Assembly: GCF_013386115.1 (NCBI RefSeq) | Contig: NZ_JACAOR010000012.1 | Coordinates: 56,066 to 120,065 of the forward strand | Length of the DNA stretch: 64,000 nucleotides | Direction: 5' to 3' | Source: Pseudomonas gingeri | Lineage (GTDB): Bacteria > Pseudomonadota > Gammaproteobacteria > Pseudomonadales > Pseudomonadaceae | Shown here: positions 33,391-42,498 of the stretch, one piece after another | How positions within the stretch are numbered: the first letter of the stretch is position 1 | Layout: each line of letters starts with the position of its first letter | Notes under the pieces: model-generated | What the model was told of the DNA's origin: nothing | The model's database searches: none | What the model saw: the letters and a program-made list of their open reading frames with translations, nothing else | Translations under genes and position numbers: made by a program

Positions 33391-34128
33391 TCAGGAAGTG
33401 GGTTTTTCGAAGTTGATCAGACACGCCGTTGCCTTGCTTTTCACGTAAGCGGGCTGGGGATCGCTGCTGTTGGGGTCGAGCGTGCTGTTGTTGGCGTTCA
33501 GGGTGACTTGCAGGCGCGAGGCGGTATTGGTGGTGTCGGTGGTCCGGCCATAGGGCCAGCAGGTGGCGAAGCCCACCGAGAACGAGGCGCTGCCCTGGCC
33601 GGCTTCGATCAGCGGGGTGCTGGTCCAGGTGCTGCTGCCCCATTGCGCTGAGGCCTGGGTGCAAGCGGCGGCGGCCTTGAGGCTGAGCAGGGCGCCGTTG
33701 CTGATCAACAGTCCGGCGCAGCTGGGGTTGGCGGTGGCGCTGGTCTGGTAGGACCAGACAATCGCGTTGCCGGTGATGCCGTTGGGGGACGCGTTGGTCA
33801 GGCTGGGAAAGCTGGTCTGGGCGGTGGCGTTGCCGCTCAGGGTGCCGTTGCTCAGGACGGCGCCGGACAGCAGCACGAAATTATTGTCGATATCGGCGCT
33901 GGCGCGCACGGTGGCACTGCCGCTCCAGAAGCCGGCATTCATCAGCTCGCGCTGGGCGGTCAGCAGCGCCGCCGCCACCTGGCCGTCCTGCCGGGCGCTC
34001 TGGATCGATGCCGCCGAGGTGTAGACCAGGTTTTTATACAGCGAAAGCATGGCCAGGATGCTGACCAGGGAAATGGCCGTGCCGACCATCAGGCTGATCA
34101 GCGTGAAGCCGCCTTGCCCACGGCTCAT
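33391..34128 (-). CDS. PilW-like minor pilin
   Basis: 245 residues. The type IV prepilin leader MSRGQGG is followed by FTLISLMVGTAISLVSILAML: cleavage after Gly and a hydrophobic helix, but Ser at the position usually held by Glu5 (FTLIS). Loss of Glu5 is also seen in some non-core pilins. The C-terminal globular part carries four Cys residues. Its ATG overlaps the PilV-like stop by four bases. It probably joins the pilus-initiating tip complex in the inner membrane. Confidence 0.75.
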   Translation of the reverse strand: MSRGQGGFTLISLMVGTAISLVSILAMLSLYKNLVYTSAASIQSARQDGQVAAALLTAQRELMNAGFWSGSATVRASADIDNNFVLLSGAVLSNGTLSGNATAQTSFPSLTNASPNGITGNAIVWSYQTSATANPSCAGLLISNGALLSLKAAAACTQASAQWGSSTWTSTPLIEAGQGSASFSVGFATCWPYGRTTDTTNTASRLQVTLNANNSTLDPNSSDPQPAYVKSKATACLINFEKPTS

Positions 34129-34541
34129 GACTCATCGCCCACGCGGATGACGCCGCCAAAGAGGCTGCTGTCCTGGGTGCGGGTGGTCAGCACCACGGCG
34201 CTCTGCGGCGTCCCGCCAGTGAGGGTGCTGGTGCCGACGGTGACGGCCGGGGCGCTGGTACAGGTCGCCACGATCGGCAGTGGGCTGGTCTGGGTGGGAA
34301 GGGAGACGACGAGCAAGGCGGCGTTGGTCGAGCACAACAGCGCGCCGTTCTGTTCCAGCAGGCTGCGCATCTGGCTGACCACGATGTTCTGCAGCTTCAT
34401 GTCGCGCTGGCTCACCGCCGCCCGCGATGCGGCATAGGTGATGCCCAGGCCGACGATCGCCATCAGCAGGATGCCGATCAGGGATTCGAGCAGGACATCA
34501 CCCCGTTGTCGCCCGGGGTGGGGGTCAAATGAGCGGGACAT
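34125..34541 (-). CDS. PilV-like minor pilin
   Basis: 138 residues from ATG at 34541. The leader ends QRG and the mature part would start DVLLESLIGILLMAIVGLG, with Asp instead of Phe at +1 but Glu5 retained. Prepilin peptidase tolerates +1 changes, so processing is plausible. The start overlaps the FimT-like gene by 17 bases and the end overlaps the PilW-like gene by four, so translation is coupled along the operon. Confidence 0.75.
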   Translation of the reverse strand: MSRSFDPHPGRQRGDVLLESLIGILLMAIVGLGITYAASRAAVSQRDMKLQNIVVSQMRSLLEQNGALLCSTNAALLVVSLPTQTSPLPIVATCTSAPAVTVGTSTLTGGTPQSAVVLTTRTQDSSLFGGVIRVGDES

Positions 34542-34989
34542 CGACTGAACTCTCACTCCCCGCCGTGACCTGCAGCGTCGCGGTGGTGCAGGTGCTGGAA
34601 CTGACCGCCAGGCCTCGATTGTTGAAGGCGACGCAGGCCAGGTCGACACCGGCGCTCTGGATACTGGCCGCCGCCGGCAGCGGGCTGCTCCAGAGGGGCG
34701 GCGTGGTGGTGGTGCAGTCGATGGCCTGTCCGGCGGTGAGCCTGAACAGCTGGAGATTCTGCCCGGAACGACAGAGCACGGCGGCGGGGGCGCTGTCCTG
34801 CACGGCGCCCTGGTTGCGCAGGGCGATGGCCTTGGTGCGGCTGATCCCTTGCTTGAGCAGGCCGGCGGCATCGCGCTGATAGGCGCTGTTGGTCCATGAC
34901 TGGGTCAGCGGCACCCCCACGAACAGCAGCAGGCCGAACAGGGTAATGGTGATCATCAGCTCGATCAGGGTGAACCCGCGGCTGCGCAT
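34525..34989 (-). CDS. FimT/FimU (GspH-type) pseudopilin
   Basis: 154 residues with a classic prepilin start: MRSRG then FTLIELMITITLFGLLLFVGVPL, with Glu5 present. The C-terminal beta domain follows the GspH/FimT pattern and ends in VDVPLI. The ATG shares a base with the PilE-like stop (TAATG), so the genes are tightly coupled. It is probably a minor pilin needed for pilus priming or DNA uptake. Confidence 0.85.
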   Translation of the reverse strand: MRSRGFTLIELMITITLFGLLLFVGVPLTQSWTNSAYQRDAAGLLKQGISRTKAIALRNQGAVQDSAPAAVLCRSGQNLQLFRLTAGQAIDCTTTTPPLWSSPLPAAASIQSAGVDLACVAFNNRGLAVSSSTCTTATLQVTAGSESSVDVPLI

Positions 34990-35450
34990 TACAACCAGTT
35001 GCCGTTATACGAGCTGCACGAGGCGATGCTGCGGGTGTTGTCCTGGGTCAGCGTGATCGTGCAGCCATTGACGTTACCGCTGTTGCCTGTGGCGGTCACG
35101 GTGTAGGTGGTCGCGTTGGAGCTGAGCGAGTAGCTGAACTTGCCGGACTGGCTCGGCTGCCAGCCTGACGTCGGGGCGGTGCAAGGCGAAGCGCTGCTGG
35201 CCAGCACGCACTGGATCTGCGTCGTGCCGCTGGCACCCGAGGCCGGGTACACCAGTTGTTTCTGGTAGTAGTTTTCCAGGCTGAGGCTCAGCGCGACCAG
35301 GTCGGACTCGGCGGCCTTGATCGTGCTCTTGGTGACGTAGCTGCTGTAGGCGGGCACGGCGATGGCGGCGAGGATCGCGACAATGGCGACGGTGACCAGC
35401 ATTTCTATCAGGGTGAAACCCGATTGTGTTCTTGGGTGTTTCATCGACAT
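34989..35450 (-). CDS. PilE/PilA-like type IV pilin
   Basis: 153 residues. Leader MSMKHPRTQSG and mature FTLIEMLVTVAIVAILAAIAVPAYSSYV: textbook type IVa N-terminus with Glu5 and Pro22. The C-terminal domain has Cys pairs, one likely closing the D-loop. It is first in a five-gene operon (PilE, FimT/U, PilV, PilW, large PilX-like). A start six bases later is equally possible. The usual companion pilY1 is not found in the operon. Confidence 0.87.
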   Translation of the reverse strand: MSMKHPRTQSGFTLIEMLVTVAIVAILAAIAVPAYSSYVTKSTIKAAESDLVALSLSLENYYQKQLVYPASGASGTTQIQCVLASSASPCTAPTSGWQPSQSGKFSYSLSSNATTYTVTATGNSGNVNGCTITLTQDNTRSIASCSSYNGNWL

Positions 35451-35624
35451 GTGAATGATGCTTTCCAGTGCCCCAATGCTCATAAATCGCATTATGACAT
35501 CATTGAATAACAGTTCGGTGAATGGAGCCGGCGAGAAGCCGAATCTGAATAATCTTTCATTGTCGATGCTGTCGCGGATTCTCCCGTTGATCTGCATCAG
35601 TCCGGGGTATTGCGCGAGCGGGAC

Positions 35625-36536
35625 TCAGGAGCGATTGGCGAGCGTGGACTGGAAGCGTTCGGCCAGCCAGTCGATAAATACCCTGACCCGATGGCTCAGG
35701 TAGCGATTGGGCGCGTAGACCACATGGAAGGGGTAGGGCGCCGGTCGCCAGGCTTCGAGGAATGGGACCAGGGCGCCGCTGTCGATGTGCTTTTGCACCG
35801 TGTAGCCGAAGGTGTGGATGATCCCCAGCCCGGCGAGGGCGGCGGCGACATGGGCGTTGCTTTCATTGACGCTGCAGTTGCTGTGCCCGGTGATTTCAAA
35901 GCGTTCCCGGCCACGCTCGAAGACTGCCGGCATGACCCGGCCGGTGCGCGCGGACAGGTAGTCGATCAACTGGTGGCCGTTTTCCAGCGCCGTGGGATGG
36001 GTCGGTCGGCCGAAGCGTTCGAGGTAGGCGGGTGTCGCACAGGTCACCCAGCAGGCGTGGCCGATCGAGCGCGCCGCCAGCGACAGGTCCTTGAGCTCGC
36101 CGCCACGGATCGCGCAATCGACGCTTTCGCTGATGAGATCGACATGACGGTCGCTGACGCCGACCTCGAGGCGGATATCCGGATAACGCGCGAAAAACTC
36201 CGGCAGTGCCGGAATGATCAATTCGGTGGCGACCGACGAGCCGATATCCACCTTCAGTTTTCCCCGTGGCTTGACCTGGGCGGTGCGCAATCCCGTGTCG
36301 ACTTCCTCCAGATCCCGCAGCAGGCGCGCGGTCTGTTCGTAGTACGCGAGGCCCTCGTTGGTCACCGAGACACGGCGGGTAGTGCGCTGCAGCAGTCGCA
36401 CATTCAGGTAGGTTTCCAGCTCTCGGACCAGCTTGCTGACCGTGGTGGTCGGCATCGTCAGCGAGTCGGCCGCTCTTGTGAAGGAGCCGGCTTCGACGAC
36501 CCGGGCGAAGGCGCGTATGGCGAGTAGCTGGTCCAT
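35625..36536 (-). CDS. LysR-family transcriptional regulator
   Basis: 303 residues. HTH (VVEAGSFTRAADSLTMPTTTVSKLVRELE) followed by a binding domain of the CrgA-like type (VSESVDCAIRGGELKDLSLAARSIG). It is divergent from the SDR gene at 36700, and a perfect 8-bp inverted repeat lies between them, so autoregulation and SDR control are likely. Confidence 0.88.
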   Translation of the reverse strand: MDQLLAIRAFARVVEAGSFTRAADSLTMPTTTVSKLVRELETYLNVRLLQRTTRRVSVTNEGLAYYEQTARLLRDLEEVDTGLRTAQVKPRGKLKVDIGSSVATELIIPALPEFFARYPDIRLEVGVSDRHVDLISESVDCAIRGGELKDLSLAARSIGHACWVTCATPAYLERFGRPTHPTALENGHQLIDYLSARTGRVMPAVFERGRERFEITGHSNCSVNESNAHVAAALAGLGIIHTFGYTVQKHIDSGALVPFLEAWRPAPYPFHVVYAPNRYLSHRVRVFIDWLAERFQSTLANRS

Positions 36537-36580
36537 GGGTGGGCTCTACCTGACGGGTATCAATGGGCGGGGATAAATGA

Positions 36581-36600
36581 TTATGCACCATTGTGCATAA
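36581..36600. promoter_or_regulatory. LysR-type operator (perfect inverted repeat)
   Basis: TTATGCAC (36581-36588), CATT, GTGCATAA (36593-36600). It contains a T-N11-A pattern and sits in the 163-bp space between the divergent LysR (start 36536) and SDR (start 36700) genes. Confidence 0.65.
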
Positions 36601-36699
36601 AGTAAGCGGGGTCAGGCTATTTTTCACTTAATGACCGAGGCCTACAGTCGCTCCAACGGCTCACTTCCTACCGAGCCTTTTCCTACTGGAGCACTGAAC

Positions 36700-37449
36700 A
36701 TGAGCAATAAACTGGCAGGCAAGATCGCACTGATCACGGGCGGGACCACGGGTATCGGCCTGGCCTCGGCGCGGGAGTTCGCGGCACAGGGCGCCAGGGT
36801 TTTCATCACCGGGCGTCGGCAGGCGGAACTGGATGCCGCGGTGGATAGCGTGGGTGCCAAGGCCACCGGCATTCGGGGCGACGTCTCGAAGATCGAGGAC
36901 CTGGATCGGATCTTTGCCGTGATCAAGTCCCAGGTCGGTCACCTGGATATTCTCTTCGCCAACGCCGGTGGCGGGGACATGTTGCCCCTTGGGGAGATCA
37001 CCGAAGAGCAGTTCGACCGCATCTTCGGCACCAATGTGCGCGGCACCTTGTTCACCGTGCAGAAGGCTCTGCCGCTGCTCCGGGATGGCAGCTCGATCCT
37101 GCTGACCGGCTCGACCACCTCGGTCAAGGGCACAGCCAGTTTCAGCGTCTACAGCGCGAGCAAGGCGGCGGTGCGCAACCTCGCCCGCTCCTGGTTGCTG
37201 GATCTGCAACCGCGCAATATCCGCGTCAATGTGATCAGCCCGGGGCCGGTGCGCACCGAAGGGTTGGGCGGCCTGGTACCGGCGGAACAGGTCGACGGCC
37301 TGTTCGCCCACCTGGCCTCGCAGGTGCCGATCGGACGCCTGGGCGAGCCCGGCGAAATTGCCCAGGCCGCGGTATTCCTGGCCTCGGATGACAGCCGTTT
37401 CGTCAATGGTATCGAGCTGTTCGTGGACGGAGGCATGGCCCAGGTGTGA
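36700..37449 (+). CDS. Classical short-chain dehydrogenase/reductase
   Basis: 249 residues from ATG at 36700 with GGAG nine bases upstream. Cofactor motif TGGTTGIG, NAG motif (FANAGGG), catalytic Ser in LLTGSTTS and YSASK (Tyr and Lys) are all present. The Arg after the second strand (TGRRQ) suggests NADPH preference. It is the likely target of the divergent LysR regulator. The substrate is unknown. A strong terminator follows. Confidence 0.9.
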   Translation: MSNKLAGKIALITGGTTGIGLASAREFAAQGARVFITGRRQAELDAAVDSVGAKATGIRGDVSKIEDLDRIFAVIKSQVGHLDILFANAGGGDMLPLGEITEEQFDRIFGTNVRGTLFTVQKALPLLRDGSSILLTGSTTSVKGTASFSVYSASKAAVRNLARSWLLDLQPRNIRVNVISPGPVRTEGLGGLVPAEQVDGLFAHLASQVPIGRLGEPGEIAQAAVFLASDDSRFVNGIELFVDGGMAQV

Positions 37450-37466
37450 TACGCCGGCGGCTCTCG

Positions 37467-37496
37467 ATAAAGGTGCCGGGATCCGGCGCCTTTTTT
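37467..37496 (+). terminator. Rho-independent terminator
   Basis: AAGGTGCCGG (37470-37479), GAT loop, CCGGCGCCTT, then a T-run to 37496. It follows the SDR gene by about 20 bp. Confidence 0.85.
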
Positions 37497-37527
37497 GTGC
37501 GGCTCGTGCCGGCCAATGTTCCCGCCG

Positions 37528-37989
37528 CTACAGCGCCTGCGAGTGCAACGTGTGCTTGAAGTGATGCTCCCACAGCCGTATTCCCAACCCGCCCGAACGA
37601 TCCAGGGACGAACCGACCGTCAGGTCAGTGATCAAGGTCGGTTGCAGCCCCGCATCGAACAAGGCAAATCCCGCCGCCAGGCAACAGGTTTCGGTTTGCA
37701 GGCCACAGACCAGGACACGCTCGACCTCCAGGCTCTTCAGGTATTCGATGGTTTCCGGCGAGGGAGCGTAGCCATGCTTGATGAAGATGCGATCGGCAGG
37801 CACCAGGCTGTCGTCGTCCGGTGCCGGGTGCCAGCCTAGCTGGCGCTGGAACGGGGTGATCGATTCATCGTGGCGCTCGACGGTGGCGACGCTGGGCATG
37901 CGGCCGATCAGGCCCCGAATACCGTCGATCAGCCATTGCGGCGGGGAGAAGCTGGGTTGGACATCGATGATCAGCAGGGCTTGGCGCAT
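37528..37989 (-). CDS. Isochorismatase-family cysteine hydrolase
   Basis: 153 residues from ATG at 37989 with AGGA eight bases upstream. Triad residues can be read: Asp in LLIIDVQPSF, Lys in IFIKHGYAP and Cys in VCGLQTETCCLA. The non-proline cis peptide before the Cys region and the overall length fit small amidohydrolases (nicotinamidase/isochorismatase-like). It lies 217 bp downstream of the LysE gene on the same strand. The substrate is not known. Confidence 0.86.
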   Translation of the reverse strand: MRQALLIIDVQPSFSPPQWLIDGIRGLIGRMPSVATVERHDESITPFQRQLGWHPAPDDDSLVPADRIFIKHGYAPSPETIEYLKSLEVERVLVCGLQTETCCLAAGFALFDAGLQPTLITDLTVGSSLDRSGGLGIRLWEHHFKHTLHSQAL

Positions 37990-38206
37990 GGGGTGGTCCT
38001 GGGCGGTGTTCACGTCGTCAAGGATTGACGCATAACCCTGGCGATCGGTTCAACCCGAGGCGTGCGACCCGCCAGCGCACACACCAGTAAAGACTGCGCG
38101 CCCGTGGAAAGGACGTCACTTGACGTCTGGCCATTCCCCGGGCGGCCAATCCGCTTGAAGTCCTGAAACATCGCACCCAACTGCCCTGAAGGTCGCCTGG
38201 GGAGCC

Positions 38207-38830
38207 TCAGCGACTGGCAAGCAGTACAGGGACCGCGTTGTTGAGAGAAAACGCCACCAGAAAGACTGCCAGCCCGACGTCGATCTGCCGGGTGTATTTC
38301 AGGAACAAGGCCTTGATCGGCCCCTGACCGAACAACAGGGCCACCAGGGAGTACCAGGTGATTTCCAGGGTCGAACACAGCAGCACCACCAGCACCTTGT
38401 CGAGCTCCGAGCGCGGCGAAGACAGAAAGCCCGCATAGATACTGATCATGAAGGCGATGGTTTTCATGTTGCTGATGTTGGTGATCAATCCGACCCTGTA
38501 GGCCCTGGCAAAACTGGTCACGCCAGGTCCCGTGCTTTCAGGCGTGCCGGTGCTTTTCGCCAGCACGCTCCTGATGATGCTGTAGGCGATGTACAGCAGG
38601 TACGCCGAGCCGCAGAGCGTGGCGACCTTGGAGAACGCCGGATACTGGTGCAGCAGCGCCGCCAGGCCCAGCAGCGAAATGGTCGAGAAGAACACGCCAA
38701 CCGTGCAAATGCCCAGGGTTGCGCCAATGCCGGTCGACACCGAGCCGAGGGAAGAAAACCGGCTGACGATAATGAAATTGGGGCCAGGGCTGATGACCGC
38801 CAGGATGTAGATCAGTGCCGCAGTAAACAT
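38207..38830 (-). CDS. LysE-family amino acid exporter
   Basis: 207 residues with six hydrophobic segments. The N-terminal family motif ISPGPNFIIVS and the downstream TGIGATLGI block are those of LysE/RhtB exporters, which export amino acids or related small molecules across the inner membrane. The polar loop between helices 3 and 4 is normal in length. No specific substrate can be read. Confidence 0.88.
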   Translation of the reverse strand: MFTAALIYILAVISPGPNFIIVSRFSSLGSVSTGIGATLGICTVGVFFSTISLLGLAALLHQYPAFSKVATLCGSAYLLYIAYSIIRSVLAKSTGTPESTGPGVTSFARAYRVGLITNISNMKTIAFMISIYAGFLSSPRSELDKVLVVLLCSTLEITWYSLVALLFGQGPIKALFLKYTRQIDVGLAVFLVAFSLNNAVPVLLASR

Positions 38831-39482
38831 GTGAATTCCTTTTCATGGAGCACCGCCTGTTCGACCGTGATGTTATTGATAGTGTGATTGCGCTGCCGAC
38901 CTTGCAGTTTTTCCTCGGGGATCCGCACATACGGGGTGTTGATCAGGTCGCCGAGTGGCTCAGAGTAGCCGTCATGTCATATACCGGTTATCAATCCAAT
39001 GAAATGGACTTTCAACAGGTAGGGTTATTGCCCAGTAGCCATGTAAGTAGTGCTGAGAAGACTTTAATCCCTTGAAGTTCGGCTGCAATCTTCATCCAGT
39101 GAAACATGACCCGCTCTATTGACAAGCAAGAACAATGACGTCTTTCTTTTTTTAAACTAACAGCAATTACCGGGAATCTGAAAAAGTATAAATTCATATG
39201 CTTATGTCGTTCGTCGTCGAGTGCCTCCGGAGGCTGTGCCGATGAAGCGTCGATCGATCAGCGCTCGCCGCTCAATCGGCTCTCGCGTCGAACCGGTTGC
39301 GGCGGATGCGGGGGAACAGGCCGCAGACCGTGATATGGCGTGAAGTGAGGGATAAATGTCGTTTGTGCCTTTTGCCATCAACCGTAGAGTCGGTGCTCGG
39401 AACAGCGCAGGCCATTCGCCCCTGTCGAAGGGGCGGCCGCCTGTTTTCGTTCAGCATGCAAATCAGGACAAGGATATGAAAG
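38831..39482. other. 652-bp intergenic region, no supported gene
   Basis: This stretch lies between the divergent LysE and RidA genes. It is less GC-rich than its flanks and includes a T-run at about 39143-39153, a perfect GCCTCCGGAGGC palindrome (39223-39234) and a TTGACA hexamer (39119-39124) without a good matching -10. A 76-codon frame (38845-39075) has no recognisable domain or start signal. Confidence 0.5.
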
Positions 39483-39902
39483 ATGACCAAGAAAGTACTT
39501 GAGATCCCGGCAGACCACCCGATGTTTGCCGCGACCCATGGCGGCTATGAGAGCTACGGCTACTCGCCCGCCGTTCGCGCTGGCAACCTGCTGTTTATCG
39601 CCGGCGAAGTCGGCTTCCGTCCCGATGGCTCGATCCCCGAGAGCGTCGCCGAACAGACCGAGGTAGCGCTGGAACGGACAAGGGAAATCCTCCGCTTGCA
39701 GGGGCTGACAATGGCCGACCTGGTTGAAGTGGTGAGTTACCACGTCAACCTGAAAGACACGGTCGACGAGTTCCTGCCGGTCAAGGCCCGCTACACCGAA
39801 CGCCCGTTTCCGGCCTGGTCGATCATCGGGGTCGAGGCGCTGGCGCTTGCGCAGTTGAAGATTGAGATTCGCAGTGTTGCGGTTTTTCCGGAGGGGAAAT
39901 AG
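39483..39902 (+). CDS. RidA-family protein (enamine/imine deaminase-like)
   Basis: 139 residues of the YjgF/RidA family. The core GNLLFIAGEVGFRPDGSIP and the terminal FPAWSIIGVEALA are conserved; the substrate-binding Arg of true RidA (usually in an R-x-x-V motif near residue 105) is not obvious, as the region reads VKARYTERPFPAWS. It may therefore belong to a Rid1-7 subgroup rather than archetypal RidA. Trimeric, cytoplasmic. GAAAG precedes the ATG. Confidence 0.82.
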   Translation: MTKKVLEIPADHPMFAATHGGYESYGYSPAVRAGNLLFIAGEVGFRPDGSIPESVAEQTEVALERTREILRLQGLTMADLVEVVSYHVNLKDTVDEFLPVKARYTERPFPAWSIIGVEALALAQLKIEIRSVAVFPEGK

Positions 39903-39960
39903 GCGAGGGCTGCGGGCACGATGGCATGTTTCGATGGCTGGACGTGCGGGTATTTGGATT

Positions 39961-40902
39961 TTAGCTTGCTGAGCTGAAACGACGACGGTACTCCGTCGGC
40001 GTGAGGCCAACGACCCTTCGGAACCGCGACCGGAAGGTCACCGCAGACCCGAATCCGGAAAGAAGCGCCGTTTGATCAATCGACACCTCGCTCTCCTCAA
40101 GCAATTCACGCGCTCTCCCAATACGAGCGCTGAGAAGCCACTGTAAAGGAGTAGTGCCGGTCTGTTCCTGAAATCGCCGAGCAAATGTACGCGAGCTCAT
40201 CTTGGCGCGAGCCGCAAGGTCATCGACTGTGTGCGAACTGCTCAAATTGTCCCGCATCCATTCAATCAACGGCATTAAGCTCGTTGGCGAGCCTGGTAGC
40301 TCCTGACGAATAAATTGTGCCTGACCGCCATCACGGTACAGCGGCGCGACCGCCAGGCGGGCAGTGTTTGCCGCAACAGACTGGCCGTAATCGCGTCGCA
40401 CGAGATGCAAACACATATCCAATCCTGCTGACGCGCCGGCCGACGTCACGATGCTACCTTCATCGACGAACAGAACATTAGGTTCTACCTTTATCTCTGG
40501 GTGAAGCCTGGCCAGGTCCTCGGAGAAACGCCAATGCGTCGCTGCGCGTTTTCCGACAAGAAGACCGCTTGCGGCAAGGATAAAGGCCCCCGTGCAGATT
40601 GAAGCCAGTCTTGCGCCACGAATATGTGCCTCGCGAAGAGCGATTTTTACTGCTTCTGGAACCACTCCAAACGGATCTTCACTTCCTGGTATGACGATAG
40701 TTTGGGCTAGCGCAAGACGGTCGAGGCCGTACCGCACCTGCATATCAAAACTGGCGGCGCGAATTGTCCGCTCGGGTGCGCACACCTCCACCTCGTAAGC
40801 TTTGCGACCATCGGGCTGAGAAGCCAAGGCGAAAACCTGATAGGCAATACCAAAGTCCAAAGGCACCACGTCATTCAATGCCAGAACCGCGATCTTATGC
40901 AT
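39961..40902 (-). CDS. GlxA-type AraC-family regulator with DJ-1/PfpI sensor domain
   Basis: 313 residues from ATG at 40902. Residues 1-170 form a DJ-1/PfpI (amidase-like) domain beginning HKIAVLALNDVVPLDFG and keeping the elbow Cys (SICTGAF). Residues about 215-310 hold two AraC helix-turn-helix motifs (TVDDLAARAKMSSRTFARRF; IDQTALLSGFGSAVTFRSRF). It is divergent from the DJ-1-type hydratase gene at 41033, its probable target. It starts the cluster that reads as lower in GC. Confidence 0.87.
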   Translation of the reverse strand: MHKIAVLALNDVVPLDFGIAYQVFALASQPDGRKAYEVEVCAPERTIRAASFDMQVRYGLDRLALAQTIVIPGSEDPFGVVPEAVKIALREAHIRGARLASICTGAFILAASGLLVGKRAATHWRFSEDLARLHPEIKVEPNVLFVDEGSIVTSAGASAGLDMCLHLVRRDYGQSVAANTARLAVAPLYRDGGQAQFIRQELPGSPTSLMPLIEWMRDNLSSSHTVDDLAARAKMSSRTFARRFQEQTGTTPLQWLLSARIGRARELLEESEVSIDQTALLSGFGSAVTFRSRFRRVVGLTPTEYRRRFSSAS

Positions 40903-41032
40903 GGTGTTGGACTCCGCTCGTAAACCTGAATATTCAGCTGGCAGAAACTGATCGATCAATGTCATTTCCGCCACTCACGTGGAGCGTCTAACAGGAATAC
41001 TCTTCAGTCAAGTACGACGAGAGGAGACGGTA

Positions 41033-41764
41033 ATGTCTGATGAACTGAGCAATAAGATTGAAGACCGCCAACTGCAGATTGGCATGGTGATTTTTCCTGG
41101 TTTCACTCTGCAAGACTTGGCAGGCCCACAGACGGCGTTCGGCCTTCACGCTAAAACTCACATAATCTGGAAGACAATGGAGGCTGTTCCAACGGATATG
41201 GGCGTCACCATGAATCCCACGATCACGATAGATGACGTTCCAGATCACTTGGACGTGCTGTTTGTCGCAGGTGGCGGAGGAACTCCTGAAATCATGAAGG
41301 ACCAGGAGCTGCTCGATTTTATTGCTCGCGCAGGAAAGACAGCCACTTATGTAACCGCCATATGCACGGGCTCTGTACTTCTTGCTATGGCGGGACTGCT
41401 GGAAGGCTATCGTGCAGCGACCTACTGGCCTTTCTACGAACCTCTCATAGCCTTGGGTATCGAACCGAGCTACGAACGGGTATGCGTCGACAGAAACCGA
41501 ATCACAGGTGGCGGTGTCACGGCGGGTATCGACTTTGCGCTGCAGGTCATCGCCGAACTCAAAGGCCAGGATGCGGCTGAGTTTACGCAGCTCGTGCTCG
41601 AGTACGACCCGCAGCCGACAATGCACTCGGGGAATCCACGTACTGCGCGGCCTGAGATCGTCGCACAGATAGAAGGTCTGTGGGGGAGAACTGACGAGGC
41701 TGTGAGAGTCGCGAATGAGCATATGGAGCGTCGAGCGCAGTTATCAAAACTGACTCCCGCGTGA
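41033..41764 (+). CDS. DJ-1/PfpI protein, isonitrile hydratase (InhA)-like
   Basis: 243 residues from ATG at 41033 behind GAGGAGA. The N-terminus reads IGMVIFPGFTLQDLAGPQTAF with Asp28, and the nucleophile elbow is TAICTGS with Cys111. These match the Asp and Cys catalytic pair of Pseudomonas isonitrile hydratase, which turns isonitriles into N-substituted formamides. GGGVTAGIDFAL is also typical. The family contains other hydratases and stress proteins, so the reaction is likely but not certain. It is divergently arranged with a GlxA-type regulator. Confidence 0.75.
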   Translation: MSDELSNKIEDRQLQIGMVIFPGFTLQDLAGPQTAFGLHAKTHIIWKTMEAVPTDMGVTMNPTITIDDVPDHLDVLFVAGGGGTPEIMKDQELLDFIARAGKTATYVTAICTGSVLLAMAGLLEGYRAATYWPFYEPLIALGIEPSYERVCVDRNRITGGGVTAGIDFALQVIAELKGQDAAEFTQLVLEYDPQPTMHSGNPRTARPEIVAQIEGLWGRTDEAVRVANEHMERRAQLSKLTPA

Positions 41765-41892
41765 TCGTAGCTCCCATGCGCCCTCTATCTGCGTTTGGGC
41801 TGATACCTGGAAAACCAGCCCTGGTAGAGAAAGCCCAAGGACGATCTGTTCAACGCGTTGATTTGTTTTGGTTCGATTGGGCGCTGGGTGCA

Positions 41893-42498
41893 TTAGCAAA
41901 TCTCCATGAGGGTAATCAGATCTTCTGCACATTGTTGCGCCGAAAGTGCTTGAGAAAATCCGAGGCGTAGCGTTCCTTGGTAGTCATACACATAGCTCGT
42001 CGATGAATGAGTCAGTGTATAGCTTGATCCAATCGGTACTTTTTTATAGAACACGCCAAATTCCTTGGCTGTGGCCGCCGTTTCTTCTGGTGTTCCGTAA
42101 AGTGCGACAAAAGACGGGTCAAAAGTTTTGACATAGGCGTCTAGTACGGCTGGGGAATCCCGTTCGGGATCAAGCGTAATAAAGATAACCTGAAGGCGGT
42201 AGCCATCCTTATCCATCATCTTTTTGATTTTTGCTGCACGAGCCAAGGCGGTGGGGCAGACTGCCGGGCATTGAGTAAATCCAAAAAAGATCATTGGCAT
42301 CACGCCTCTATAGCTTGAAAGCGTTCTTACCTCGCCGTCAGTATCTTTTAGCCTGAATGTGCGCCCAAGAATTTTATCGCTTAAGTCTTTGCCATATTTG
42401 TACGATAGCTCACCCCGGGTATCGCAGCCTGCCAGCATGCCGATACCTAGAAGTCCCATACCTGAAATCACCTTGCGGCGAGTCAACAAAACGCTCAT
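41893..42498 (-). CDS. SCO1/SenC-family copper-binding lipoprotein
   Basis: 201 residues from ATG at 42498, with AGAGG upstream. The N-terminus is a lipoprotein signal (ISGMGLLGIGMLAGC). The thioredoxin-like domain has the Cu-binding motif CPAVC (in GFTQCPAVCPTAL) and the downstream conserved His (TLTHSSTSYVYD). SCO proteins deliver copper to cytochrome oxidase or act as thiol reductases in the periplasm. No oxidase genes are nearby; its neighbours are regulators and a DJ-1 hydratase, which is unusual. Confidence 0.88.
   Translation of the reverse strand: MSVLLTRRKVISGMGLLGIGMLAGCDTRGELSYKYGKDLSDKILGRTFRLKDTDGEVRTLSSYRGVMPMIFFGFTQCPAVCPTALARAAKIKKMMDKDGYRLQVIFITLDPERDSPAVLDAYVKTFDPSFVALYGTPEETAATAKEFGVFYKKVPIGSSYTLTHSSTSYVYDYQGTLRLGFSQALSAQQCAEDLITLMEIC

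Noticed and set aside
38845..39075. 76-codon open frame upstream of the LysE gene
   Set aside because: No domain, no ribosome site and no conserved features; it overlaps a region with promoter-like A+T-rich sequence.
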